Positions 1 to 11,169 of a DNA stretch of 64,000 bases are shown piece after piece (positions within the stretch are counted from its first letter, which is position 1; each line of letters opens with the position of its first letter). Origin of the DNA: Fomes fomentarius (Eukaryota; Basidiomycota; Agaricomycetes; Polyporales; Polyporaceae); NCBI GenBank assembly GCA_022606135.1, contig JABYQN010000007.1, positions 1,240,001 through 1,304,000 of the forward strand, in the 5' to 3' direction. Below the pieces are notes generated by a model, which saw only the letters and a list, made by a program, of their open reading frames with translations, was not told where the DNA came from and did not search any database. The position numbers and the translations under genes are program-made.

Positions 1-1
1 T

Positions 2-998
2 CCGGAGGTCTCGAAACTGGCTGAAGAGCTCTATGCGCGGTTCGGGAACAACAACTTTGTCCTTCACTCTCACCTGAATTCGTACGCGCATGGTGTCTAT
101 CCTCTCGCGAGTCGTGTCTTCAATCATTCATGCGTTCCCAATGCCGCATGCAAGTACGTCATCACCCCCAACGAGCCGGTAAGAATGGAAGTGGTAGCCT
201 TACACGATATTCAGGAAGGAGAAGAGGTAAGTCCGTTGTGGAGGAGTTCAGTGCTCTCCACCAAATGGACTCATCACGTTCACAGGTTACTATTCCATAC
301 CTCGATCCCGCGCTCCCGTACCAAACCCGCCAGGACGCGCTTCGTGCAAACTACGGCTTTCAGTGTACCTGCCGGCTCTGCTCCTTCCAAGGCAACATCG
401 AGCCTGTTCCCGCGCTGCCCTCGCGTGGCACCGCAGACTTAGGGGAATTGGAAGCCGCCTTACGCACTTTCTCCCTGGGCAACATCAGTCGAGAAGTACG
501 CGTCCCGACTGCTCCTGGGCTGTTCGAGACACTGCCCGGAGAATTACACGCCATCTTCCAGGAAACATATCTCCCGTCTCTCTCCGAACAATTCAGCAAA
601 ACATCACACGATGGTCCGTACGGTGATGCCGTAGACTCCGGCCTCACACTCCTGGCGCTCTATATCGCGGTATATCCGCCGAATTATCCCCAGATCGGTG
701 CGTATCGGCAGATTCAGCACGCCGGTCCCTGTGCATGCACCACACGTTCAATTCCAGCTGACGTGGCGTTGACATTGCTATAGGCATGCATGCTCTCGAG
801 TTGGCGAAGACGCTCTGGAACCTTATTTGCACGGAGCCAGATGCGCTGGCGGGAGCAACTGAGCAACAGCTGCAAGCTCATGCCAAATCTGCGGTTGACT
901 TCGCTGTGTCGGTACTACGCAACTTTGGGCCGGAAGGTGATGAGGGTGGGCCGTTGGAAGAGATCCGGGTGCTGACGGAATTGCTTCATAGTCAGTGA
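2..998 (+). CDS. SET-domain methyltransferase (SMYD/SET5-like), 5' partial
   Basis: Exons 2..226, 286..697 and 784..998; the 5' end lies outside the window. The first exon has the SET core with the AdoMet/substrate motif NHSCVPNA and then GEEVTIPYLDP, the usual end of a SET domain. The second exon carries the post-SET cysteine cluster FQCTCRLCS, which binds zinc and completes the lysine channel in SMYD and SET5 proteins. The rest is a helical C-terminal part without clear motifs, ending LTELLHSQ. All splice phases agree (0, then 1). Family knowledge says such proteins methylate histone or other protein lysines in nucleus or cytosol. The exact substrate cannot be read from the sequence, and the MYND finger, if present, would be upstream of the window. 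Confidence 0.85.
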
Positions 999-3141
999 GA
1001 ATTATGTGCTACACTCGTATCATTTTCCGCCTGCATTTATCTTATTCTTGACAATCGCATGCAGAACTTCAGCTGGTCATCGAGCGATGGTAGACTAGTC
1101 GGAAATATGTTATGCCCCAGGCCCGACGCATCAGTCAGGACCTACATAATAGCATTGATATATTCGGGTGCAGCCATCACAACAGAATCACGCAGTGAAA
1201 AAACAGGTAAATTTTCAATGTACGTGCTTCTGTCTACTGTAGCTGTAGCTCTCCTGCGGGCAGGGTGCTACTGATAGATCGTTATCACTGCGCAGAGTGG
1301 GTTCACTGATTCCCCGACATAGCCTGCTAACAGTGCTCATCGAATTCATCTCGTTGAGCTGTACGGACGTCGCGGTCAGAACACGGCGTAGGGACTCCTA
1401 CATGGCGCATGCAACCATCTCATGGACGCTGGTGTCTGAGAGGGGTAAGACTGCGATAGTATGAAGCGCGACGAGCAGCTCCAGCTGCATTTCATCCATT
1501 TTTCTCGAACCCAGATACGAAGCATACTCCCCTCTCGATTACGGTCTCATGAAATCCTACAGTCAGGTGCTTCCACAGACTTCGGTGCATCACTGCCCAA
1601 ATTGCACTCGAGAACTGCAATATCGGCAACTTCTACCAGCCCGCCGTGACCTCACTTTCAAGTACCCTCCATTACTGAGGCTCCTTGCTTCTCAAGCTGA
1701 ACGTGAGTGTTCCTAAAGTCATTCTTCGTCCCGGGTAACAGAGAAGGATGTCGTGAACGTCGTATTGGGGAGATTGTGGCAGTTGGCGCCGAGCGCGCGA
1801 TGTTCAAGACCAACTTTCGAGGGCCTGTTCATGTGAGTCGAGAGGCGATCAAGTTCTGCATGGAAGTAGAAGTACTAAGATTTACGTGGTCCAGGGGGCC
1901 CATGTGCCAAACGTCGGTCATCGCGAACGGGCACTAGGTCATCCCCGGGCTCGTGTGCCCTTCTGCCGCTCCCATCACGCGGCGGAGGCGGACGAGTATG
2001 ACTCAAGGCCTGACAATTTGGACAAACTCGGACAAGTTGGAGGGAAAGGCTGGAAACGAGTGCATGATGACGGCGAGAATTGTGAAGCGTCCCTTCAAAG
2101 CGATGTTGAATAAATTGTCATGAAGAACCAGTAGTCCCACTTGGTCCCACTTGGTGAGTTCACCGTAAACTTGTGTGCTGACGGAATTGTTCCTTAGTCA
2201 ATGAGAGAATGTCTGCGACAGCTATAATGTTTGACCAAGTCTACAATTAGACAGTTGATAGCTGCGAAAAAGTCCCATACTGTCCGGAATTGCCATTCGC
2301 CGCCGATTACCACGCTCTGTGGCAGATGAACTAACGGCGGGAGGGGCACCGCCATGCATAGGATTGGTAGCACGCTGCAGTGGGCTTGCGTAACTCCGCA
2401 CCTCCAGAAGGAGAGACTCCGCGAGAGGTAAGGGAAGAAGTCTTCCTGTCTTCCAGGGCAGCGGTGCTAAAGCGGCGGTTAGCGTTAATGCGTGCATACC
2501 GAGCAGCGAAGAGCTAAAAGAAGCTCTCCGTGCGCGCACGCTAGCCAAAAGGGTCCTCGAAGACACTCTATTGAATGTGTGCGTGGGAAGCTGCGAGAAT
2601 GATCGAAGATGGTTATGTCGTCAGTATCGACGCCTCCACACCGACTGTACTCACATATGACATTCGCGTATATGCGGCTTTATGTCCGCTCGCCACATGC
2701 ATGGACTCGTTTCCCGCGTACTCACGAGACTGGGAATGAGACACCGAGCGGTACCGCTTGCAAGCAACTGTTGATGCGCTGACAATGACAGCGGAGTATC
2801 CGTGGGGCTAGGAACGATAGAAGTAAGAAGTGCACCATTCAGCGAGCCCGCACAGATGTAATAGCCGCCAGCTGGATCGAAACCTTTCTGGAGACACACA
2901 GCTTCCAACATTCCCCTGTTCTGAGGGAAGCCTGTGGAATGATTCGTTTTGTCATAGATGTGATGGATGAACGCCACTGGTGGATGTGGTGTTCTCACTC
3001 CCCTTTGCACTGAAGCGGACGTCCGTAGTTTATAATCGGGAAGCTTCCCGAAATGAGGAGCTGCTAGTGGACCGTTCGCTCGTTCCGCCCAGTTCCCCGT
3101 CCGCTCTCGCGACACCACACTCCTTCGTCCTCGTCGACAAC
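999..3141. other. Intergenic stretch with a possible degenerate or unrecognised gene
   Basis: No gene can be called with confidence. On the plus strand about 1490-1835 reads as protein-like sequence across one 39-nt intron (1700-1738): a frame with HHCPNCTRELQYRQLL, then KDVVNVVLGRLWQLAPSARC, stopping at 1835. A second open stretch follows at 1886-2113 (HVPNVGHRERALGHPRARVP). No start codon or family is recognised, and an in-frame stop sits just upstream. It may be a short lineage-specific gene or a relic. The remainder (2114-3141) contains only short frames and the 5' flank of the next gene. Confidence 0.25.
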
Positions 3142-4759
3142 ATGTCGACCCGTCACTCCTTTCTTTCCACCACCGGTCTCATCCGGCCCTCTTCAACCAT
3201 GTCCATGGCCTCGACAGTGGAGAGCCATATCCCCTATTACCACCACGCCCACTCCGGCGGCACTAAGCCCGGAAGGAAGTCATCGGCCACAACAGCCCCG
3301 CCACCACCTCCGCCATCCTCAAGCAAGGCACTCACCAAGAGGGCGGGAGTCGTCCCTCTGGGACCGACGTTCATCGTCAGCATGGCCGTCACGCTCTCGC
3401 TGCTCTTCATCCTCGTCATCATGTGTGCGTTCATCTCGGATGAGGACGAGAAGCCAGCGTTTGCTAGCATGCTCGATGACGTCGCTGCGAACACACCTGG
3501 GGTGAGTCACCTTCCCAAGTCAATGTGAAGCTATGCTTACTTCGGCACCGGACACGTAAGCTCGTTCTCATCGGAGACGATGTCGATGTCGACGTTGACG
3601 AGCCAGCGCTGACAATACGCTGGTCCATCATTGCTTGCGGCCAGGAGTTCGTACTGGAGGGCTCGGCTGGATCCCATGGAAGTAAGAGTTGTGGGTTACC
3701 GGCAATGGCGCTTGACATCTACGTCGATGGGTGAGTACATATTCACTTTAAGTATCGACAATGAGGACTTACCCCTCGTCGAAACCAGAGACGAGAAGCC
3801 TGCAGCGACGTATGATCCGGGGCTCCTACCTTTCTTCAGCGGAAATGGCCAGAGACATGGGTGAGCGACATTCATTCCGTAACACTTGCAGACCAAAAAG
3901 CGTCCTGATGATTGTTATGTTAGTATTCAGACTATGTTCCAATTCGACGACGACCATGTCCTGGATGTCCACCTGGCTCGCCTCTACCCATTCGACACTT
4001 ACCATCTGACGAGCACTATGCTCGCAATTTCAGTCGCGGACAACCAAACCGTGCCCATTCAGAAGCTCGCTACTATATCCCTCACTTCGAGCTTCGTCTC
4101 CATATCTAGCGATTCGCCCAGCTTCGTGAAGATGACGGACGGAACAGAGCGACCATCGAGGGATCTTGATCTGGAAGTATTCAGGCCTGCCGACGCACGC
4201 GCCTTCACGTTGCTTCTGTTCGGGGCGAGCTGGATGCTGGCTCATACAGCGATCGGACTAGTCGCTCTGTCATGGCAGTTGGACAGCGCGGAGAAAGTCA
4301 TGAAGTATCTGGCCGCGACGTTTGGACTGCTTCTGCTTATTCCTCAATTGCGCAACGCAATGCCGGACGCTCCTGGGTTCGACGGTGAGTCTATCAACCT
4401 TTGTGATCATACGGAGTAGTTGGCTGATACAACTGTGCGAACGTATAGGTGTACTCATCGGTGAGTCATGCGAGCGTCGACGCCAGAGGAAAGGACTCAC
4501 GTCACTCCATATAGATTGCATCGGTTTCTTCCCTCAGATGATAGTGTGCGGCGCGGCCGCCATCGTGCTGTTCAGTATGATGGTGAAAAGAGAGCTGCAA
4601 CAGGTAGGAGCTACCTCACTAGAGACGGAAGACCGGAAGGAGGGACCTGCACCACTATCAACAGGCCTGATGAGAATGCGGCGTGGAGGTGCATCTGTGG
4701 ACCTTGGTGGCCATGTCCGCAGCTTCAGCAGAAGTATATCAGGTTTCGGAAGGGTGTAG
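3142..4759 (+). CDS. DUF4436 family membrane protein
   Basis: Exons 3142..3501, 3561..3730, 3789..3860, 3924..4384, 4449..4460 and 4515..4759; phases agree throughout and one exon is only 12 nt. The protein has a Ser/Pro-rich N-terminus, a membrane helix (GPTFIVSMAVTLSLLFILVI), an extracytoplasmic domain with VDVDEPALTIRW, LDIYVDG and LARLYPFDTYHL, and then two or three more helices separated by LRNAMPDAPGFDGVLIDCIG. That late loop, with arginine, Pro-Asp-Ala-Pro and an Ile-Asp after it, is what I recognise from DUF4436 proteins of fungi and mycobacteria. Function is unknown. The C-terminal tail (about 50 residues) is Arg/Ser-rich and probably cytosolic. The gene stands alone, in front of a foldback element. 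Confidence 0.75.
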
Positions 4760-4963
4760 CCTGTTTTTTTATATGTACATTGCGACACCTGTCTCCGTAT
4801 TACCAATGTTGCACTTTGTATCTTAGCATCAGCGTGTTTATCAGTACTTATTAGCGCAAACAAGACCGTCAGTACACCTATTACACACCTAGAGTCCTGA
4901 TCGTCATGTATATTCGACCAGTTGGCAGGATGACCGTCGTGTCTTTGCCAGGCTCCAATCCAT

Positions 4964-5708
4964 CCGTCTCTTCGAGTTATGGGCAAATCATATAACGCGC
5001 GCCTCAATGAATAGACGCTAGACATTGTTGGATCACGTGTATCGCAGAGTTGGCCCATAACTCGAAGAGACGGCTGGCAGCAAACACATACAAATATACG
5101 GACCTCGGCCAAAGAGACGCCAAAAACTTCCATTTCGGGAAGGTATGACCGTCCGCGGCTAACGTAGATTCAGACATTCCTCTGCAAAGTCTGCAACCTC
5201 CTGCATGGCTTACAGGTAAAGTATATCTCAAATGCGTGGTTGTTATGATATAGTACCAAGGAGATGGTTGCAATGAAGATCAGGTCCGGATATGGTTGAA
5301 GGCATATATCATTAATGGAGACAGATGAATTCGAGGCTGAAGCTGGTTGAGAGTTGTTTGGACTGTATGAGTAATGTCTGGATCCATGGCGTAGCTCAAG
5401 AAGATGGATGATAACATATTTATCCTGAGTCTACTAGGTCTAATTTGTTACTTTGTAAGTGCGAAGCTCAACCTGTGCTGGAGCCACGGATATTCTGAGC
5501 CGATGAATTCCAAATGGGGCACATTTCGGGCGTTTCTACGACCGGGGGCCGCGTATTTGTATGTGTTTGAGACCAGCCGTCACTGAGAGTTACGGGGCCA
5601 ACTCTGCGATACACGTGATCCAACAATGTCTGGCGTCTATTCTAGTAAGAGCGTCTCTGTATCAACCTCAACTCCTCCTTGATATTGCCCCGTAACTCGA
5701 AGTGTCGC
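4964..5708. mobile_element. Putative non-autonomous foldback/MITE-like element with long inverted arms
   Basis: The two ends are inverted copies of each other. The left arm (4964 to about 5135) matches the reverse complement of about 5510-5708 over most of its length, for example the block around the shared GGATCACGTGTATCGCAGAG. The outermost sequence is close to TTCGAGTTAYGGG at both ends. Inside the left arm there is a further perfect 21-nt inverted pair, 4964-4984 with 5053-5073, so the arm can fold by itself. The middle (about 360 nt) has no open reading frame of note. No convincing target-site duplication was found and the exact ends are uncertain. Alternatives are a SINE dimer or a local inversion duplicate. 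Confidence 0.5.
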
Positions 5709-5972
5709 ATGGGAAGGAGCCTGTGTCTTTGCTGGCGTTGCAGGCTTGCAGCAACTTGGCTCCCTCAGTCGAAGCGCTCGTTCTATACAAATGGTGGCAC
5801 GTGATCCTTCATGACGTGTGCCACGTTCGCGTGTGTTGGGCGCCTGTGGGGGACCTGTGGCTAGAACTGTGTCTCTCTTCTAGTCATGTCCTCTCCTGCT
5901 CATTCACACACACTCTAGCCGTTCTCTTCTTCTACTATAGGCTCAGTGAACTGAAAGTAACGAACGGACAAA

Positions 5973-7595
5973 ATGCCAGTGGGGATTGAAGCATGGGTGA
6001 CCCAGATACCACCTGTAACTCGAGCATGGCTTGCGCTCTCCGTTTTGACTAGTCTGGCTGTCGTGAGTGGGCTCCGTCGATCTCAGGATGCTCATGCAAA
6101 GATTCGAGGCTGTTGTAGCAAACACAGTTGGTCACGCCTCTTCAGCTGTACTTCAGCTTCAAGGCTGCGTTCACAAACATGCAGGTGTGTGTGTGCATGT
6201 TCTTGGCGCGCATTCCCCGTCCTCTGACGGCTTCTGCCACTCAGCCATGGCGTGTCTTCACCACTTTCTTCTACTTTGGAACCATATCGCTAGATTTCGT
6301 CTTTCACATGTTCTTCTTGTGAGCTTTTCCCTATTGCTTCCATCATTACGGGTTGACTTGACACTACTATCGCAGTATGCGCTATAGCCGGATGCTTGAA
6401 GAGTCGTCATTTGCAAACCGCAAGGCAGACTACTTTTGGCTCCTTCTGCTTTCCTCCATCATGCTCCTTGTAAGTCCTGATTTCCTCTGAGATCTTATGA
6501 ACGCAATTCTGGGAAGATATCGGGAGTAGCGTCTCTGGCAAATCGGACATGTGTCGGATACTTCCACCATCATGTCGCAAAATCATGGACAGCAATGCTA
6601 GTCCTTAAGCATTGTGCGCGCAGCTTGAGATATTGTGCGCACCGCTTGAGATACTGTGAATGCATACCTCGGTGCCACATATTCCTAGCGAACAATGTAG
6701 AGTTAGTGGCGTTGCGAGAAGGGGACATGGAGGACCGCAGGTGTCCATGCATAGGGCACCGGCAGTGATACGTAGCGGTTGAGACGCCGTGTCATACCAT
6801 CATGCTGTGGCACAGTGGTCACAAGAGGAGTTGATCACTCTCTTGGGAAGCAGCGTTCCAGATTACGACTCACAGATGTTGCGTTTGCGTTCTGACTCGA
6901 ATGTCAAGGGCTGCTTCTGCTTGAATTGTGAAATTCACTTGCGCTAGTCGTTGCCAATGTCATTCTACGACTTTGCACGGCCTGTGCTTTTGCTGCTGGG
7001 CTGATAGCGATATTGTTATCTGTTCCACTGGTCCAACGCCTGGTCATCGGAACGCTATGTCGATACGCAAACCCTATCCCGCCTTGCATGCCGAATGGGC
7101 ATATGCGGACTTCGGGTTGGTTATCATCTATCTACGCTATTATTTCTCTGTGTTTTTTTTTCCGGCCCACAAGCTGATAAGCATCTCGTAGGCATTATCT
7201 CCACTAGTCAACCTGCCATTCCTCTCCTCACCGCTAGCCTTCGTTCCGATCTACCTATGGTCAAGGCGGCATCCTTCGACGCCTATCTCGCTCTTTGGCC
7301 TTGTTACGATCACCGCACCGTACCTGCCTTTAGCACTCGTCGGCCTCGCCTGGCTGTTGAACGGTACGTGGAGGGCAGCCGCTGGTGACCTCTTGGGATG
7401 CGCAGTGGGCCATGTAGGCTGGTTCGTGAGAGACGTCTGGGCGCGCGAGATGGTCGGAGGCCCGACTATCTTGAGCGACGCGCCAGAACCGCTGTGAGCT
7501 TTATCCTGCTTTTCCGTGTCTCAGTGTGCAAGCTCGCTAACAGTAGGTTTCCTCCCTTGGGTCTCTGCAGGAAACGACTCTTTGGCGAAGACTAA
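5973..7595 (+). CDS. DER1: Derlin, ERAD membrane protein
   Basis: Exons 5973..6062, 6119..6184, 6245..6318, 6376..6469, 7192..7493 and 7571..7595 give a 216-residue protein, the usual size for derlins. The order of motifs is typical: TQIPPVTRAWLALSVLTSLA (first helix), LVTPLQLYFSFKA, PWRVFTTFFYFGTISLDFVF, a Met-Arg-Tyr-Ser loop with the ANRKADYFWLLLL helix, then YLWSRRHPSTPISLFGL and APYLPLALVGLAWLL, and DLLGCAVGHVGWFVRDVW. These are the rhomboid-like pseudoprotease fold and the WSRR segment of the family. Derlins move misfolded proteins out of the endoplasmic reticulum for proteasomal degradation. The fourth intron is 722 nt (6470-7191), over ten times its neighbours, splitting a helix-loop that is normally contiguous; an insertion is likely. 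The protein ends in a short LKRLFGED tail. Confidence 0.9.
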
Positions 7596-8312
7596 TGTAT
7601 CTCGTGCCACGTACTGTAGCGGTGGAGCGCATATATATTTCGCAGATGCTCGTGCCAGAAATAGCGCGATACAGGATTTGCAACCTCGCCTATCCGATTA
7701 TCTCCGCCGGCTTCGCTAGTCAATTGAACCGCAGTACAAATGACTCAACAAGCGTAGGGCATGAAAGCAGTCGCTTCACCTATATCGGATCGCAGTCCGA
7801 CTGTGAAGCTAATAGCGGTCGCCTGTCGTCCTATGGATGCAGTTGATACCGTTGTTACTGACGACAGTCCACATACTGCGAACTGTCCCTACTGCGAGGA
7901 CTCTCTAACATCATAATTCATTCTGGTGGCACCCACTACAGTACTCTCGAGCACTCTTCCTCCGACTTGACAGATGTGCGCAAACACTGTGTCATTCGCA
8001 CTGATTGCTTAGATCTTGCGCGTGCAATCTTCGTTATCAGAAGAACATACGTCGTCGAAGCACGTCATTATACAGGCGGAATTGGGCCATGCTTCGCAGT
8101 GGTGCTGTGGGAGCCGCAGCTGCCATGATGCGCGATAAATCCATGCGCGTATTGCGCTTGAGTGAAGGCACTGGGTGTTGTGTTCCTGGACTCTAGAAGC
8201 AGATGGATACGCACACAAAGGCGGAAGAGAACATTCTGGACATGTTGCGAAGCACGTACATGGAGAACAAGTGGATTTACACGGGTCCGAGACAGCGTGG
8301 CGACTCATGATT
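7596..8312. other. Intergenic, nothing recognised
   Basis: Convergent gap between the derlin and thioesterase genes. Only short frames without family resemblance are present on either strand. It should contain both 3' untranslated regions. Confidence 0.5.
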
Positions 8313-9086
8313 CTAGTCAATCTCCTTGTCCTCGCCCTCGATAACGCGCTCGCCATCTTCTGAAAATGTGACGTCGCTCTACAATTATGGAACGTACGAA
8401 GCGGTTAGTTGGTCCTGATTCACGAATGGCGGAACGCGTGTGCAAGATAGAAGACGGAAAGAAGGGGACGAACCTTGTGCCCGATGGACTTGCCCACGTA
8501 CTTGGTGTGGTCTGAGGAGCATAGCACCCGCACAGTCAGTATGCGGAAGCCGCGGACCGGCATGATGCACTCACGGCCATACGCAGCAAGCTGTCCTTGG
8601 GCGTTGAAGAAGTCGACCCTGGTGTACGCAAGGGACCTGCCTATCGTAGCAGCCCGGACCGTTCGTCAGGGTCGGGCATTGATCGCGGTCGTGACAAGAC
8701 CGTACCGATACCAGTGATGACAGCCTTGACAAGCAGTTCGTCTCCAACACGGCCGGCGGGTTTAACGAAGGACGTGCCAATGTCGACGGATACTCCAGTC
8801 ATGTACTGGCCCTTGGTGGCGACGGCAAGGGAGCCAACGGTGTCGGTCAGAGACATGAGTAAGCCCCCATGGACCGTCTACGTGCCACTCGTCAGCATTC
8901 CTGTCCGGCGTAAGGCGTGTGGTAGGGAAGGATGGAGACTCACCCCAACGCGGTTCACTGGACGATTTGCAAGCGGCGTTTAGTGGTGACATCCGCCGTG
9001 GAGGACGGGGAACGGAGCTCACGGTTGTAGGCTTCAATCTTCAAGGAAGCCTTCAGTTCTCCAGGCTTCGCCTCGAGGATCTTGAG
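8313..9086 (-). CDS. HotDog-fold acyl-CoA thioesterase (ACOT13/4HBT-like), first exon unresolved
   Basis: Reading from the right: exons 9023..9086, 8944..8957, 8706..8877, 8575..8640, 8474..8511 and 8313..8378, all with matching phases. The second of these is only 14 nt. The protein reads LKILEAKPGELKASLKIEAY, NRVGTVHGGLLMSLTDTVG, then GVSVDIGTSFVKPAGRVGDE, RSLAYTRVDFFNAQGQLAAY and HTKYVGKSIGHK, ending SEDGERVIEGEDKEID. HGG with the following Asp (SLTDTVG) is the catalytic/CoA signature of this thioesterase superfamily. Family members hydrolyse fatty acyl-CoA, often in mitochondria or cytosol. The first coding exon should lie between 9087 and about 9330, but I could not choose a start: several short exons fit the phase and none is recognisable. 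Confidence 0.8.
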
Positions 9087-9330
9087 CTAGAAAATGATCC
9101 CGGACGGGGGACGGGCGAGATAGACCTGTCAGTTACCATATGCAACCTGAAGTGCCAAGGAGAGTATAGGAGAGGCAGAATGTACGACGACCGCGTGGAA
9201 CAGAGATCTGCCATTGCTGCGACGTACGTTTGGGAAACTCCTGTAGTCGTGTCCTACACATGTCCGCCCACAGTGGCGAAGTGACAGATGGAGGTGTAGT
9301 GCGTTCGGAAGTGTAGGTGAGAACGATCAT

Positions 9331-11169
9331 TGGGGGTTACAACACCTCAGGCCTCAGTGCGCTAGAAGCGGCATGTCAAGAGGCGGCCGCACCTTTGTTG
9401 TCCAAGAAGGATCGCCAAACCTGTGAGGAATGCATCGACAGAACGGCGATGGCACGTCAATCAACTTCAAATTATTGTATGCCAGTTACGTCGCTTACCC
9501 TACGGGTGAATCTGAGACACGCAGACATTGTTGTCTTCTACTGACCGTAGCAGTGGCACGGCACACGACAGTTCGGGTAAGGTAGGTTCGGATTACAGTC
9601 GGAACGAGTCACGTGACTGCTGGAGACTTGGGATGTCCGGAGCGCTGGAGTTGAGTCCGACATCAGGCAGTGGCAATGGCAATTGATGCATAAGCTCTGG
9701 CATTCGTATATCTGACTTTTCTGACTTGTTCCACTACGGCCCGTCTGCTCCTCCGCTCGCATTATGCCAGGTGAAGTCTAAACACGGCCGTCCGCACCGA
9801 CCTCAAATACTAAGTGGCACTTGTATCGGCAATGTCTCAACTCCGGCAACATCATCGTCCCACTCTGGTACACCTTGTTTCCAACCATAATATTTCAATC
9901 TCGGAAGCTCAAGGTGGTGGTGGGCTGCACTGTGACCGTGTTACTCGGTGCGGTCACAGGTCTGTGGCGCAGTACTGCGCGTCGCTGCCCCCAAACCACA
10001 TAGCGCCCTCTCAGCTCTTTGAGCTACCCGTTTGCATGCTGAAACGGACCCTCGCCTCCGACTCCGCTGATAGTGAGCTCTTGTTACTGTTTGAACTCCC
10101 ACAGCGCCATACCAATCTGAGTACCTAGGTCTGCATAATCTACCCGCCGCTCCATCAAGTCTATCGCAAGTCTCTTTTTCCTCGATTTTTTTTCTCGGGG
10201 CGTATTTGCAATGTGAGAGTTTTCGGGACCGAGACCTACCGAATTGCCATCTAATGGAGATCCCCGTCGACAGATCACCGCGATCCGACACCATGGGACT
10301 ATGACACCCATCGCCGGCTACTACATACCACCGCACTCCGCGCACTCCTCCCGGTGTCCACGCATGCGAGCAAAGTCGTCGATGGATGTCATCTGCGTGT
10401 GAGTCCTCTGCGCCGCGCTTTGCTTTGCTTTGCTTGGGTCGCTCAAATCCGTTTCTGAATTCACAGGATATCTCCTGTCTGCATGTTGCATTCGCATTGC
10501 ACCCCCTGGCCTAACGCAATCTTCTGCGACATACATCTGTCCCGGACACTTTCCGAATATCGGCTGGAGGCACCGAGATTTATCTCATCAGCTTCTCTGT
10601 CACTGTCAGCCATCCTGCGGACCTTGTGGCGCCGGTATAACGAGTGCGAAACTACTGAGTTTCACTCGCAGACTCAGGCGCTCCTAGGACTGGGGAAGTA
10701 CCTCCCAGATCGCAAGGTGCACGGCCAGCGTGCGTCCTATATCGAAGTTCACATACAGCCCGTCTGCTATCGTCATCGTTATGACAATTACTTTGCATCG
10801 GCGCTGGTGTAAATGCCGCTTCTTCCTCTGTCGCATGCTTGTTGTGTCCTTAGAAGCTGGCGTCAGCGATCCATACCCTTGTCAAGAGCTGATGTACAGA
10901 TTTCAACCTCGCCCAATCCAGGTCCAGCGGATTACCTGTCTATCAAGGGGTCCGACACCACCTAATCTCCCTCCGGTCCCTTGGTTCTTTCACGCGCGAT
11001 TGCGTGCGCGTCAAGACCACTTTCGATGCAAGATGCGCCGGACACTTTCCATGGTCCAGATATGGGAACTAGTGGGGGTATATCTAGGGCATTGTGTCGA
11101 CAAGGGACTCTCAGGGCGTCCGTTGGCTGAAGCTCCTCCCCTCTCTTCGAATCCCAACGGTTGCTTGCC
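9331..11169. other. Long intergenic stretch, nothing confidently coding
   Basis: The plus strand has an open stretch at about 10483-10812 (containing LSEYRLEAPRFISSASLSLS) that looks faintly protein-like but has no start context, family or splice support. The rest holds only short frames on both strands. It includes the promoter region of the downstream oxidoreductase gene. Confidence 0.4.
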
